Of a DNA stretch of 64,000 bases, positions 44,609 through 54,998 are shown one piece after another. This DNA comes from Nipponacmea schrenckii (lineage: Eukaryota > Mollusca > Gastropoda > Lottiidae). Where the stretch lies: NCBI GenBank assembly GCA_030562195.1, contig JAUJPP010000011.1, positions 9,734,001-9,798,000 on the forward strand. The letters are read 5' to 3'. The notes below the pieces were generated by a model that did not search any database, had not been told where the DNA came from, and saw only the letters and a program-made list of their open reading frames with translations. Positions within the stretch are counted from its first letter, which is position 1. Every line of letters begins with the position of its first letter. The translations under genes were made by a program, and so were the position numbers.

Positions 44609-46942
44609 TCAACATGGATGCATTTCCAATATGACCATTGCACAATATGAATGGTCTGTTCTGACCAAGTCGGGTAAAGATCTTACGTCGTGAATTGTTG
44701 GTTTACTAATTGAAGTTACGGTCTGTGTGTTCTTTGGACACTTTACTCTAGGGTACTCGCCCCACTTTGGCGTAGTCACTTCCACTGAACAATCTCCCGG
44801 TTCTTTTAATTCAAACTGCTTACCTGCAATGTTTTTAGACGATATAAATTTAAATTGCGATTCCAAATTATCAGTTTTTTTCTTGACAACAATAGTGGAA
44901 CTATCATCTTCCTTGAGTTTCCTCTTGGTTTTAATTCTAATTTTCGTGCAACCACTAGAAAGCTTTTTTCTTATAATGTTTTGGAAGAACTCGGAGGAGT
45001 ACAGTGCTACAGGAGTTGGGTTGTTCGGTTTCGATGAAGATTGCGATTCAATAGAATCAACCGATTTCCTGATTTCAGTAGAACTTTCACTGCTCAACTG
45101 CTTGTTATGTACGAAAGGACTGATGGGATCTATTCCACTACCGTGTGGATTGTTCAACAGACTATAAGCTTTACGAGGTCGGCCTTTTGTTGCAGGGACG
45201 TTATTCATAATAACTTTCATTGAATCTAAAGTCACAGGCCGCGGATTTTTTGTAGTAAAAGAAACATCTGGACTTGCTTGGTTGGCAACATTGCTAGGTG
45301 TTGGGACATTTGTCACAGGCCATTCTAAGGATTCTTGGCAACAATCTGCTTCTTTGGAGGTTAAAACCTCTTCTCTTTCCTTCTTGATTTCATCTGGTTT
45401 AAAAATTAAATCAGGTTCATTAGTAATCTCAACATCCTGTTCCTTCTTGATTTCATCTGAAGTAAGAATCCTACAATCAGGTTCATTAGTAATCTCAACA
45501 TCCTGTTCCTTCTTGATTTCATCTGGAGTAAGAATCCTACAATCAGGTTCATTAGTAATCTCAACATCCTGTTCCTTCTTGATTTCATCTGTAGTAAGAA
45601 TCCTACAATCAGGTTCATTAGTAATCTCAACATCCTGTTCCTTCTTGATTTCATCTGGAGTAAGAATCCTACAATCAGGTTCATTAGTAATCTCAATATC
45701 CTGTTCCTTCTTGATCTCGTCTGGTTCTAGAAGTTTGAGTGCAGTGTTAACGGTGCGAGATTCGGGTTGCACAAAATAGTTCCAAGAATCCGACATGGTA
45801 GCAACTCCAGATTGTATCGCGGTTTCGTATTCGAAGTCATTTAACGGATCTATTTTGAAATCCTCCTCATTTTCTAGCTTTACCTTCATATGTTCGCCAT
45901 ACGCTGTCGGGGGATTGTAGTTTTTGCTGGACACAGTATGTGCCATTTGCTTGATGCCTACGATATTCTTGGTACTAATTAATGTGTTTTGAGAAGAGGA
46001 ACTATCCGGCATGTGGAAACTATTTTGGTGATCATCTCCTTTGTGAGGGGACGTAGTAATACTACCAGAACCTGGATTAAATGAGCCGGTTACAGCATCA
46101 TCGGGGATACGTTCTGAAGGAATAGTCAACGCTGGTGTCATTTGTTTTCTTCTGAAATTCCATACAGATGAATTTTTACTGATTTCCGATACATCGAATT
46201 GATCGGCTGCATTATCAATATCTATTATACCCTTTTCAAGTAATTCAATTCGTCTCAAATTTGCCAAATGTAATTTTTCCTTAAGTTTTGTCATTTCTTT
46301 CGACATGGCCGCCAATTTTAACCTCTGGCGCTTTTCCGAAAATCTCATGACTACCTTATGATTCTTTTCCTGTTGATCCAAAGATTTATGTAGCTCTTCC
46401 ACTTTGTTTTTATAAAACAATGTTTGGGAATCAGAAGGTCGTATATTTAAAGCCATCCGCAATAGATTGACCTTCTTATTATTAGCAACGTTCGTACGTT
46501 GTGCTTGTGTTAATTTTAAACGTAACCGTTTCTCACTTTCAACCAAACGTTTATTCACTTTAGTTAATCTACTGTTTTCTTCCATAAGTGAAAGTTTAGT
46601 GCATAGCTTCTTGGAAATCGAAGTCGATTTACCTTTCTTTGGAACTAAAGCTTTTGGTGCATGAAATTCAAATTCCAAATCCATAAAAACTTTAAGTTTG
46701 TTCATATCAAAATTTACTTTAGCGAGAGAATCGACCGTCACGCATACACCTCGAATTCGATGAGCAAGGCTAGCCACGCTATCGCCATAGGTTATACCGT
46801 TGGATTCAGCTATATAAAGGACCTCTGTGGCGGTGCATTCAAACTTATTATGCACTCCCAAAAGGGAATGCAAGTAACAGACAAACCCATTGGTCATTGG
46901 GCTGAAACTAGTGCGGTAGGCTCGAAGCAAACTAGTTAACAT
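44609..46942 (-). CDS. Uncharacterised 777-aa protein: coiled coil, 22-aa repeats, AT-hook-like motif
   Basis: A single open frame runs from ATG 46942 (an upstream non-ATG extension is open but unlikely) to a stop at 44609. Residues 1 to about 100 are mixed. About 105-245 are Lys/Glu/Leu-rich with coiled-coil heptads. About 407-515 hold five 22-residue repeats (core DEIKKEQDVEITNEPDCRIL) and a partial sixth. GRPRK near residue 584 resembles an AT-hook. Each repeat contains IKKE, which fits the SUMO consensus (hydrophobic-K-x-E), and a nearby VEIT. I recognise no family. The basic and acidic composition suggests a nuclear protein. A retrocopy or transposon ORF is possible, since introns are lacking. 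Confidence 0.6.
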   Translation of the reverse strand: MLTSLLRAYRTSFSPMTNGFVCYLHSLLGVHNKFECTATEVLYIAESNGITYGDSVASLAHRIRGVCVTVDSLAKVNFDMNKLKVFMDLEFEFHAPKALVPKKGKSTSISKKLCTKLSLMEENSRLTKVNKRLVESEKRLRLKLTQAQRTNVANNKKVNLLRMALNIRPSDSQTLFYKNKVEELHKSLDQQEKNHKVVMRFSEKRQRLKLAAMSKEMTKLKEKLHLANLRRIELLEKGIIDIDNAADQFDVSEISKNSSVWNFRRKQMTPALTIPSERIPDDAVTGSFNPGSGSITTSPHKGDDHQNSFHMPDSSSSQNTLISTKNIVGIKQMAHTVSSKNYNPPTAYGEHMKVKLENEEDFKIDPLNDFEYETAIQSGVATMSDSWNYFVQPESRTVNTALKLLEPDEIKKEQDIEITNEPDCRILTPDEIKKEQDVEITNEPDCRILTTDEIKKEQDVEITNEPDCRILTPDEIKKEQDVEITNEPDCRILTSDEIKKEQDVEITNEPDLIFKPDEIKKEREEVLTSKEADCCQESLEWPVTNVPTPSNVANQASPDVSFTTKNPRPVTLDSMKVIMNNVPATKGRPRKAYSLLNNPHGSGIDPISPFVHNKQLSSESSTEIRKSVDSIESQSSSKPNNPTPVALYSSEFFQNIIRKKLSSGCTKIRIKTKRKLKEDDSSTIVVKKKTDNLESQFKFISSKNIAGKQFELKEPGDCSVEVTTPKWGEYPRVKCPKNTQTVTSISKPTIHDVRSLPDLVRTDHSYCAMVILEMHPC
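45373..45730. repeat. 66-bp coding minisatellite
   Basis: Five and a half nearly identical 66-bp units lie inside the 777-residue frame, with markers such as CATCCTG at 45433 and 45499. The units differ mainly at one codon (Pro, Thr or Ser before DEIKKE). Near-identity at the DNA level points to recent expansion or homogenisation. The plus-strand open frame over this region is a mirror of the repeat and not a gene. Confidence 0.9.
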
Positions 46943-47929
46943 TATATAGCAGGAACTGCACACTAACTCTTAATGATGAACAAATGCACTAGACACGAAT
47001 ACTTTCAAGGATTAATGAAAATCGTACTAATAACTAACTTGTCAACAATGGAATATTAGATTATTTTTATTTGTAATGTTATTTGACAAAACTACTTGAT
47101 GTTGACAACAAAACCCGATACAATATTAATAATTTGAACTACATATACCTGTAGCCTAATAATCAATAATATGATAAAAATTGAACTGATGGTATAATCA
47201 GTATGAGGGAATTTATCGAGGGGAAATGAAAGTTCAGTGAAATCTATAATAGTTGAAACGATATAACATTGGAGCAGTCGTAGGATTTGATAGAGTAGAG
47301 TACAATTCTTCTACACAATTAATACAAACGTATAAGTTGTGTAATATGAGATATGAATAACACATCTACGGTTGAATATGTATCGATTAAATGATGTCAC
47401 AGAAAGAAAATATCACAAATGGATGATAAAAAGATTAACATGTAACCTTCAAGTTAAAATATAAGTTTAAAATAGCTATTTAGTTCTCGTGAAAAAAATA
47501 TGCATTAAACACAAAGCTTGTGTTGAATTAGAGTTACTTCCCTTGAAAGTAGATACGATAATTAACATAATGTATGCTGATGACCTACAATCAATTATCT
47601 TCCAAATGATTTTACAAATAGAATGTATTTAATGCTCAATAAATCATACTCATGGTTATCTTTTTAATACAGAAGTTTTAGCCCAATAATTTCATCATTT
47701 TTCACTTATTAAACTAATATATACTTTTTGTTACAGAGTTACCTCCCTTCGATCAAAAAAGTATTACATACATCACAGCAAATCACATCAACTGTAATTC
47801 TAAATCTTCGTATGAATTGCAACTTCGCCGAATTACTACAACACACCATTGAAAGTAGGTATAATAATAAAGAAATTCGATCGCAAAATAGACTAAAATG
47901 TGTTAAATTCCAATACAAGTTTTTATTTG
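46943..47929. other. No recognisable gene
   Basis: AT-rich noncoding sequence upstream of the 777-residue gene. Blocks like GAGTTACTTCCCTTGAAAGT (47531) and GAGTTACCTCCCTTCGATC (47737) resemble the start of the tandem unit at 47938 and may be older copies. Confidence 0.4.
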
Positions 47930-48510
47930 GACAGGAGTTACTTCCCTTAAAGTCAAACAGATATTATTAATATAGGTCAAACGAACATTAACATGGGCCA
48001 ATATGCCCTTACTTAAACTATAAAATGAAATAGAAACAAATTCTATACATTTTGAAACTTATCATTTGTATGTAGCTAAGAAAATACTTAATATGACCAG
48101 AAATTGATCATTAAAGAAACAGAACACAATCACAAAACCTATTTACAAAACATTCTGAACCTTGAAGTCATCAAAAATGAATTAAGCCAAGAGGTCCGAG
48201 TGGGAACATTCGGACAGTAGTTACTTCCCTTAAAGTCAAACCGATATTATGAATATAGGTCAACCGAACATAAACATGGGCCAATATACACTAACTTAAA
48301 ATATAAAATGAAACAGAAACAAATTCTATACATTATGAAAGTATCATTTTTATGTAGCAAAGAAAATACTTAATATGACCAGAAATTTATCAATTAAAGA
48401 AACAGAACACAAGCACAACAACCTAATTACAATAGATTCTCAACCTTAAAGCCATCAAAAATGAACTAAGCCAAGAAGTTCAGAATGGGAACAAATATTC
48501 ATTAGTTGTT
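47930..48510. repeat. 283-bp tandem duplication
   Basis: Two units begin with GTTACTTCCCTTAAAGTCAA at 47937 and 48220. They share AACATGGGCCAATAT, ATACTTAATATGACCAGAAA and GCCATCAAAAATGAA in order, at roughly 85-90% identity. No coding capacity is seen. The ends are close to CGGACAGTA/ATTAGTT. Confidence 0.85.
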
Positions 48511-48946
48511 TCCCTTTGTGCAATAATGGGAATAATCAAAATCAGCAGTTCATAAGAGAATTGCAGCTTAAACACAATAATCTATAGGAATTGCATTATA
48601 TCAGTGACCTCTTGTAGCCTCGTATAACGTTGTACAACGCGAAATTCCTTTTTTCAGAAAAAAACAATGTAATTAGACAGACATATTATGCCAAATGGTT
48701 AAAGCATCGTCTTTACAGTTTTTAATACGAGGTTTAAAATTCCATATAATAATATTCTAAATGTTATACATGTACGTGGTTTTCATTCTGCGAAATCGCA
48801 TACTTTGTGTAGTATGATGGATGTGAGGGAAGTAGGCGCGTCAAATAGCCAAATTACGGCAACTAATAGATATTCTTTTGAATGTCCTTGTGTAGTGAGC
48901 CATTCAAGAGAATATCCCTCTACGTCCAAATTTTAAGTTAACCCTT

Positions 48947-49101
48947 AGTGAACCAGTGTTAAGAAAAGGTCAAACGTCCCTCATTGCGTGTGGTAAAAGG
49001 CGACTGAATAAGGGCTCCAGGTTGGCCATGAGGTTCGACCCGTGTTGGTTTTGATGGACTCCAGGTGGTTGAGGGTAATATACTTCCCGATACATTACTT
49101 A
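48947..49101 (+). mobile_element. 5' end of an I/Nimb-like LINE (relic)
   Basis: The plus strand matches the sense 5' UTR of the full-length LINE: CATTGCGTGTGGTAAAAGGC, GGTTCGACCCGTGT, GGACTCCAGGTGGTTGAGGG. It stops at 49101. It has a 5' end but no body, so it was truncated by deletion and not by incomplete reverse transcription. Confidence 0.75.
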
Positions 49102-49992
49102 ATTAAACTTCCATCCAAAGATGCATTTATAGTAATTGAAGCTATAAAGTTAGATCTATTACACTTTTTTTTTTACCGTGACCCTGTCTTTCATTATTCT
49201 ACCACCAAAATTAGCCTTCACTGAAAGATCAAGTGCATCGGCACTGACGTAGTCAGCACTTTTTCATTGTTGGAAGTTATTCAGTAATTTTATATTGAAA
49301 GTCACAAGCAACTTTGCATATTCACTGGCTTTTCCAAGAAAATGATAACTTCAAAATCAGTAAAAATTCAGAAAACTGTCAACAGTTCCGAGCGTGGCAG
49401 CGATCCATTATTCCACGGATTTCGGACCTTTTGAAACTTTTAACATTTTAATTTCGATGTTTTAAAGTTAAAAAAAATATTCACAGGCAATTAACACGAA
49501 CTTTGGGTATCTAATACAAACTCAACTTGATACATACACTCCAGAAATGTCAATCAAAAATGTTAAATTGTACATAATAATGGTGAAAAAAGGTGTACAT
49601 AAAGAGGTGGAAAATAGTTTTATAAAATCTTAAGGGTAGATTAATATCAATCTAATATAACGTTATCGTATGGTTATTTGTATAGTCTCGCAGTAGCTAT
49701 AATATACAGGTAAGTGTGAAATTTAAACATTATGTGACGAAATGTTTTTACTGATATAAACATGGGTCAATGAATGAGTACCACCTTCGGAAGTGTAATG
49801 CTGAACAAGTTGACTGTAACCAAATGTTTTAAAACAATTTACTATAGACAATTGACCCTCATAATAAGTATAATAATAACATAATCTGAACTAGGTCCAA
49901 CTTATAATCTTTTTAACATTTGGAGAAATAAATCTATTGGATAAAGGGGGGGTCTATAGATAACAATGACGTAAAAAAAAATATCTGGAATA

Positions 49993-50290
49993 TTAAAAGC
50001 AATGTGTTTTATATTTAAAATTCCCAATTGCAAAATATTTCTTGAAATATACTCCTATTATTGAATTATTAAGCCATGTTTCTGTTAACCAAATAACATT
50101 ACTTTCTATCATGCTCCCGTGTTTCTGTATATCCTTTATATGAGTAGATAAACATTTAACATTATGTAAAATTATATTAGTATCAGTTTGCAACGTCTCG
50201 TTTACGGTGTGTGAAAATATACCCCCTGCTCTAAATGCTGAGTCAATTCTTCCATCACAATATAATGTAAAATGTTGTATTGTTAGACCC
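49993..50290 (-). pseudogene. Possible AP-endonuclease-type fragment of LINE or Helitron
   Basis: A minus-strand frame reads NIILHNVKCLSTHIKDIQKH then WLTETWLNNS, which recalls the start of EEP-type endonuclease domains (HNVxSL ... xxETWL). The same frame extends upstream for about 30 codons, as expected for a Helitron-2 fusion rather than a LINE ORF2 start. It is too short to decide. The rest of 49102-51330 has no recognisable gene. Confidence 0.35.
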
Positions 50291-51330
50291 TCTTACTAGG
50301 CATGACCAACAAGAAATATTCTGAATGGATATTACGCATCTATCAATTGTACTTTGTGAAATCTCTTATTTTAGCAGAAAATTAGACTTTTCGTTTAATT
50401 TTGCCAAATTTAACAATTTATAATTTTGTATTAAACTATCCATGTCATATATCGTTGAATAGAGAAAATCAAGTACTTTTCAATTTTGAAATCCATATTG
50501 ATGGGGAATATATAGATAGCGAGTTAGATCCTCATTCGAAAAATAAAATCAAAATTTTAAAAATATGATTATGAATTATTGTCATATATTGCTGAAAAGA
50601 GAACTAAATGGACATAGATAATTTGTCAAAGTCAACTCTTTGCGTACGTTAGAGATTGTGATACAGACGTCCAAAGTTAACATACATGTCAATTTAGAGA
50701 TGCCTATAAACCCGGAAGTTAAAATTTGTCAAAGCAATATAAGCACACCTGTGGATAGCAGAGGTCAAGGACAAGGTTTTAATAGATACCAAAATCATAC
50801 AAATCAGATAAAATTTAGCCGACTTATAAAAATTTTGCTAAAATGAGCAACTCTGATGTAACAGTGCATATGTGTCTTTTACGTTATATTTTTTTTCTTA
50901 GGTGATTCAAATTAACTATGTAATTTGTACTGAATTTGTCTACATTTAAGTCGAGAAACCGGAAGTGATGCAAAAGGTTTTGATGAAATATTTTATTTGT
51001 TGTGGCCTTCTCTCTTTATCCTGTATATTTCAGATCGATCCAATAATTAGTGCCCGAGCTGAAAATTTTTCAATATTTCATGAAAAATTTTTTGTCTAAA
51101 AATTTACATTTTTTTTTTATTCCATCCGATACATCTTGTTTCAAAAAAGATTAAAAGGAAACCCGAGGTAAATCGATCCATAAATAAGGTCTACAGCTTC
51201 CAAACGAATTTTGTCGACATAATGTAATAAATGCCTTCCGGGTAACCAAAACTTTTTCATGTTAGATATTCATTTCTGATTCCAGCCCACTATGATCAAA
51301 ACAGATATATTCTATCATTTTCAGTTTAAG

Positions 51331-51870
51331 CTAGCGAGCTTCACAAAAAAAAAAAAAAATCCATTGCATAACAAAGCTTGGCAATCGATTGAAATGAGCA
51401 TGTTGTGACACAGCCTTTTCTTTGTTATAAACATGAGCTTTAAACATGCCATCACTAAATTTTCTCCAGTACTGTGATATACAGTTTATACATCTCTCCT
51501 GGTTTCGAAGTTTACACTTTAAACACGCGGATCTTTTCGCCATGACAAGCTGCAAAGTGCTGTGGTCAATTAATACTTGAATAAAAACGGATGAAAGGCT
51601 GCACTTTTTTAAACTATCTCTGTGATAAACATTCAAAACCAAACCAAATGCAATATCAATAGTTTCCATTTGTCTATTGGAAATTTTTTTTGAGACAATT
51701 GAGTTGTTATAAACATGTAAAATCAGAGGACATAAATCAAGTATGGCTTTGTAATCAAACACAATAAGTTTGCCTTCCTCAAATCCTACTTCATTTAAGC
51801 TGGGTTTTATACTTTTTACGCCGTCAAACGCCAGACCTGACCGCTCTGATCTGTGTGTGAACACACTCAC
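51331..51870 (-). CDS. Hypothetical ORF with CxxC pairs
   Basis: This 179-codon frame begins without an early ATG, so it would need an upstream exon. It contains CLKCKLRNQERCINC, which could be a small zinc ribbon, near residue 125, and hydrophobic segments. I recognise no family. The frame ends in a Phe run from a poly-A tract. Related GCCGTCAAACGC-type sequence lies on the far side of Harbinger 2 near 58060, so the frame may belong to a larger element that the Harbinger interrupted. Confidence 0.25.
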   Translation of the reverse strand: MSVFTHRSERSGLAFDGVKSIKPSLNEVGFEEGKLIVFDYKAILDLCPLILHVYNNSIVSKKISNRQMETIDIAFGLVLNVYHRDSLKKCSLSSVFIQVLIDHSTLQLVMAKRSACLKCKLRNQERCINCISQYWRKFSDGMFKAHVYNKEKAVSQHAHFNRLPSFVMQWIFFFFCEAR

Positions 51871-52154
51871 GTAAACGCCTGCTTGCGCCGACCTTTTTCT
51901 TGGTCGCCGACAGCATCAAGGCGATTTTTATCACCTATTGCGAGACACTTTCCATTTTCATCTGGGGACCGTTTCACTAACATTCTTACGTCAAATATTT
52001 GCGTAAATTTAACTTACGCAAGAGAAAATCAAAACTTGCCGTTCCACTAAAAAACTTACGCAAAAAAAGTTCGTAAGTTTTTCATAAACTTACAAGTTTA
52101 GGCTGTCGTAAGTTGACGTAATTCATCTTTTATCATAGCAACGATAACGTCAAA

Positions 52155-54210
52155 ATGGCAGAACACCTGTTGTTCGGACTCCCTCGGCCTCAGCAAAGAG
52201 AACGAATTTTTCATCCAAGATTGAATAATTTTACCCGTTTGGATGACGTCGATTTTATTAATCGTTACCGATTAACAAAAGATGTTGCTTACACTTTAGT
52301 TGATGTTTTAAGAGATGATCTGTCAAAGTGTGGTAGATCACACTCAGTTTCGCCAGAAATACAGGTAAGCCCGACCTTGTGAAACAAATCCGAATTTAAA
52401 AAATCTGCATGATTTATCAGCCGTATTCGATTTTGTTGCACAATGTATTGTCGATAGTGTTATTGTCAGGGCAGGTGTCAATAGGTTATTGAAAATGTTA
52501 TTAATGCTCCCGTAGTTGACCTGTATTATTGTTCCTGTAGTTTACCTGTATTAATGTTCCCGTAGTTTACCTATATCAATGCTCCCGTAGTTTACCTGTA
52601 TCAATGTTCCCGTAGTTGACCTGTATCAATGTTCCCGTAGTTTATCTGTATTAATGTTCCTGTACTTTACCGTGTATGTGTGTTCCTGTATGTGTTCTAA
52701 TGTATTGATGTATAGTGTTCCTGTTGCTGTCCTCGCCAAATAAATGAATAGTTTTCAAAAAGTATCATGTTACTATTTTTAACAACTGCGACATGATCAA
52801 AATAATGCCCTTTCGCCATTCGCATTATTTTTGTCTTTAAGGTTTTGGCAACATTGCATTTTTTGGCGTCTGGAAGCTTCCCCAGAACAGTAGGAGATGT
52901 TCATGGAATATCCAAAGTTTCAGCAAGCAGAGCCGTCTCAAGAGTCCTCAGCGCTCTGTGCTCCAAAGCTAAAGACTACATCTACTTCCCTGCCACGAAT
53001 ATTGAGCAGATTAAAACTGCACAGAAGTTTTACGAGACAGCCGGTATGCCTCACTGCCTAGGATGTATCGATGGTACACAAATCGAAATAATTGCTCCCT
53101 ATGGCGTTGGTGAGCACCACTACATTTGCAGGAAAGGATATCATAGTTTGAATGTGCAGGGTGTTTGTGATTCTGAGCTAAGATTCAGCAATGTAGTTGC
53201 TAAATGGCCGGGCTCTACGCATGATGCCTTTATTTGGAATAACTGCAGGTAATATTAACACATTGTTTTGATATACATGTATAAAATAGTGTTATTCATA
53301 GATATTTTCATAATTGCAACAATTTAAAAAAATTCAAAATAAAAATCCCGATATAAGCAACACCATTAGAGATATTTCATCTGTAGATCTGAAAATACAG
53401 AAAACGGATATTGTAACATCACATTGGAGAAATCAGACAAAATCTCACAACTTATGAAACTTTCGCCTTACATAAAGAATACTTTCATCCACCTTAAAAG
53501 GATTTCTAAACTTTTTATATGTAAATGTATCATGAAAACTGATATCATCAGTTTGCACCATTCCAATTTTCATTCTAACATCACTGGTTCTTGCAATTCC
53601 ACGAAAACTACAGCATTTCATGAGGTCACTAGAGGCAAGCAACCGGAAGCTACAATTTGTTCTATACAGTTTCCCTATAAGATTAGTTTTAATTTAATTG
53701 TAAGATCCACAGACCTATGATTGAAAATTGGAATGATGTAAACTGATGCTATCCGTGCCCCTATGTATTGTGCATACAATACAAATGCACCAACAAATGA
53801 ATCATGACCTCGGCTTACTATTTTGATTGCTAAGTCATGTTAAATATTTCATGAATTTTTCAGCCTTCACGATAAGATGCAGCCAGGTGGCGAGCTATAT
53901 AACAAAGGATTCCTGTTAGGGGATTCTGGATCCATTGTCTAGGTTTCTGTTAACACCCGTTGCTAACTGCAATAGTCGTAAAGAAGAAAGGTACAACAGG
54001 GCTCACAAGAAAACCAGAAACTGTGTCGAGTGAGCATTTGGTGTGCTCAAGAGCAGATGGAGGGCAATTTCAACAACTGGTGGCGCATTATCGTACGCCC
54101 CTGACAAATCCGCAAGAATCATTCTAGCATGTTTTATCCTACATAATATATGCATAGATAATAATGTACCTTTAGATGAACCGGTGGAATTACCTAATCA
54201 AGATGATGTT
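52155..54210 (+). pseudogene. Harbinger 2 transposase (HARBI1-like), damaged
   Basis: Exon 1 (52155-52364, ATG start) has RLDDVDFINRYRLTKDVAY. Exon 2 (52842-53248) holds the first two catalytic Asp in GCIDGTQIEI and WPGSTHDAFIW. Exon 3 starts at 53864 with LHDKMQPGGELYNKGFLLGD. Near 53931 about two bases are lost relative to the family (after GDSG), shifting the frame. At about 54034 the codon after the conserved Glu in CVE-x-AFGVLKSRW is TGA. The frame resumes at 54043 with SARIILACFILHNICI. All three DDE residues are recognisable, so decay is moderate. Confidence 0.88.
52494..52690. repeat. 25-bp minisatellite in transposase intron 1
   Basis: Seven to eight copies of a 25-bp unit (TATCAATGTTCCCGTAGTTT) occur at regular 25-bp steps, with CGTAG or TGTAG at 52511, 52536, 52561, 52586, 52611 and 52636. 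Confidence 0.85.
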
Positions 54211-54580
54211 ATGTTTTTATACCCTCACATTGAAATGTGGTCGTATATTCCTGTCGCCCCTGTCCGTCGGACCGTCCATCTGTCCACAATTAGCTTGTGA
54301 ACGCAATATAGAGACTACAGTTTTGGTTGGATTTGAATAAAATTTTGTGTGTAAGATTATATTCATAAGATCTTGGACAAGTTCAAATTTCAGTTTGATT
54401 CGACAAAAATTTACTAATTTACAAATATTTACTATATATATATATTAGTTATGAAATTAAGGTTCTGTTTAAATGAGTTATTGCCCCTGTTTCAATTATT
54501 ATACATGTGTTATATTATTATGTTAGGCCTATCGATTTCCATGTAAGTTTGTGAGAGTTTGCCTTGTTTTAGACAATTTT
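54211..54580 (-). mobile_element. Diverged pearl-like element end
   Basis: Read on the minus strand, the end shows ACGACCACATTTCAATGTG (hairpin), a GACGGTCCGACGGACAG microsatellite, and then AAAACTGTAGTCTCTATATT and GTTCACAAG. This is the same order as at the right end of the copies at 35310 and 40577. The inner part fades near 54580. Confidence 0.5.
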
Positions 54581-54998
54581 CACGATAACCTAATTGTTCA
54601 TTTCCCTGTACCCATGAGGTAATATGGTTGTTTATATCTATTTTACACTTGTTAAGTTATGATTATTTATTTTTATACATCTGTTAAATGTTTATTGTTA
54701 ACCTTGTTAAATTGAAAGTGCCAAATAAATAATTGATTAATTTCAGATTTTTGTTGTGGATTCCTGTCGGGACTTTTAAGTCCCAAAATAAATGAGTGTC
54801 CATTGGTTAACAAATATGGGTCCAACGGGCAAAATTCCAATGCCTTGCAACTGTGTTGATCAATATTTACCCTAAAAAAAATCTCCATGACATTATCTCA
54901 AGATATTCAATACTCAGGAATGAAAGGGTTAAATAAAATTAATGATAACGATTACGATGGGCGGCAATACCGAGCAGCCATTATAAATAGTCGATTTT

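Noticed and set aside
45282..45779. 165-codon Ser-rich frame on the plus strand
   Set aside because: Antisense mirror of the 66-bp coding repeat in the 777-residue gene.
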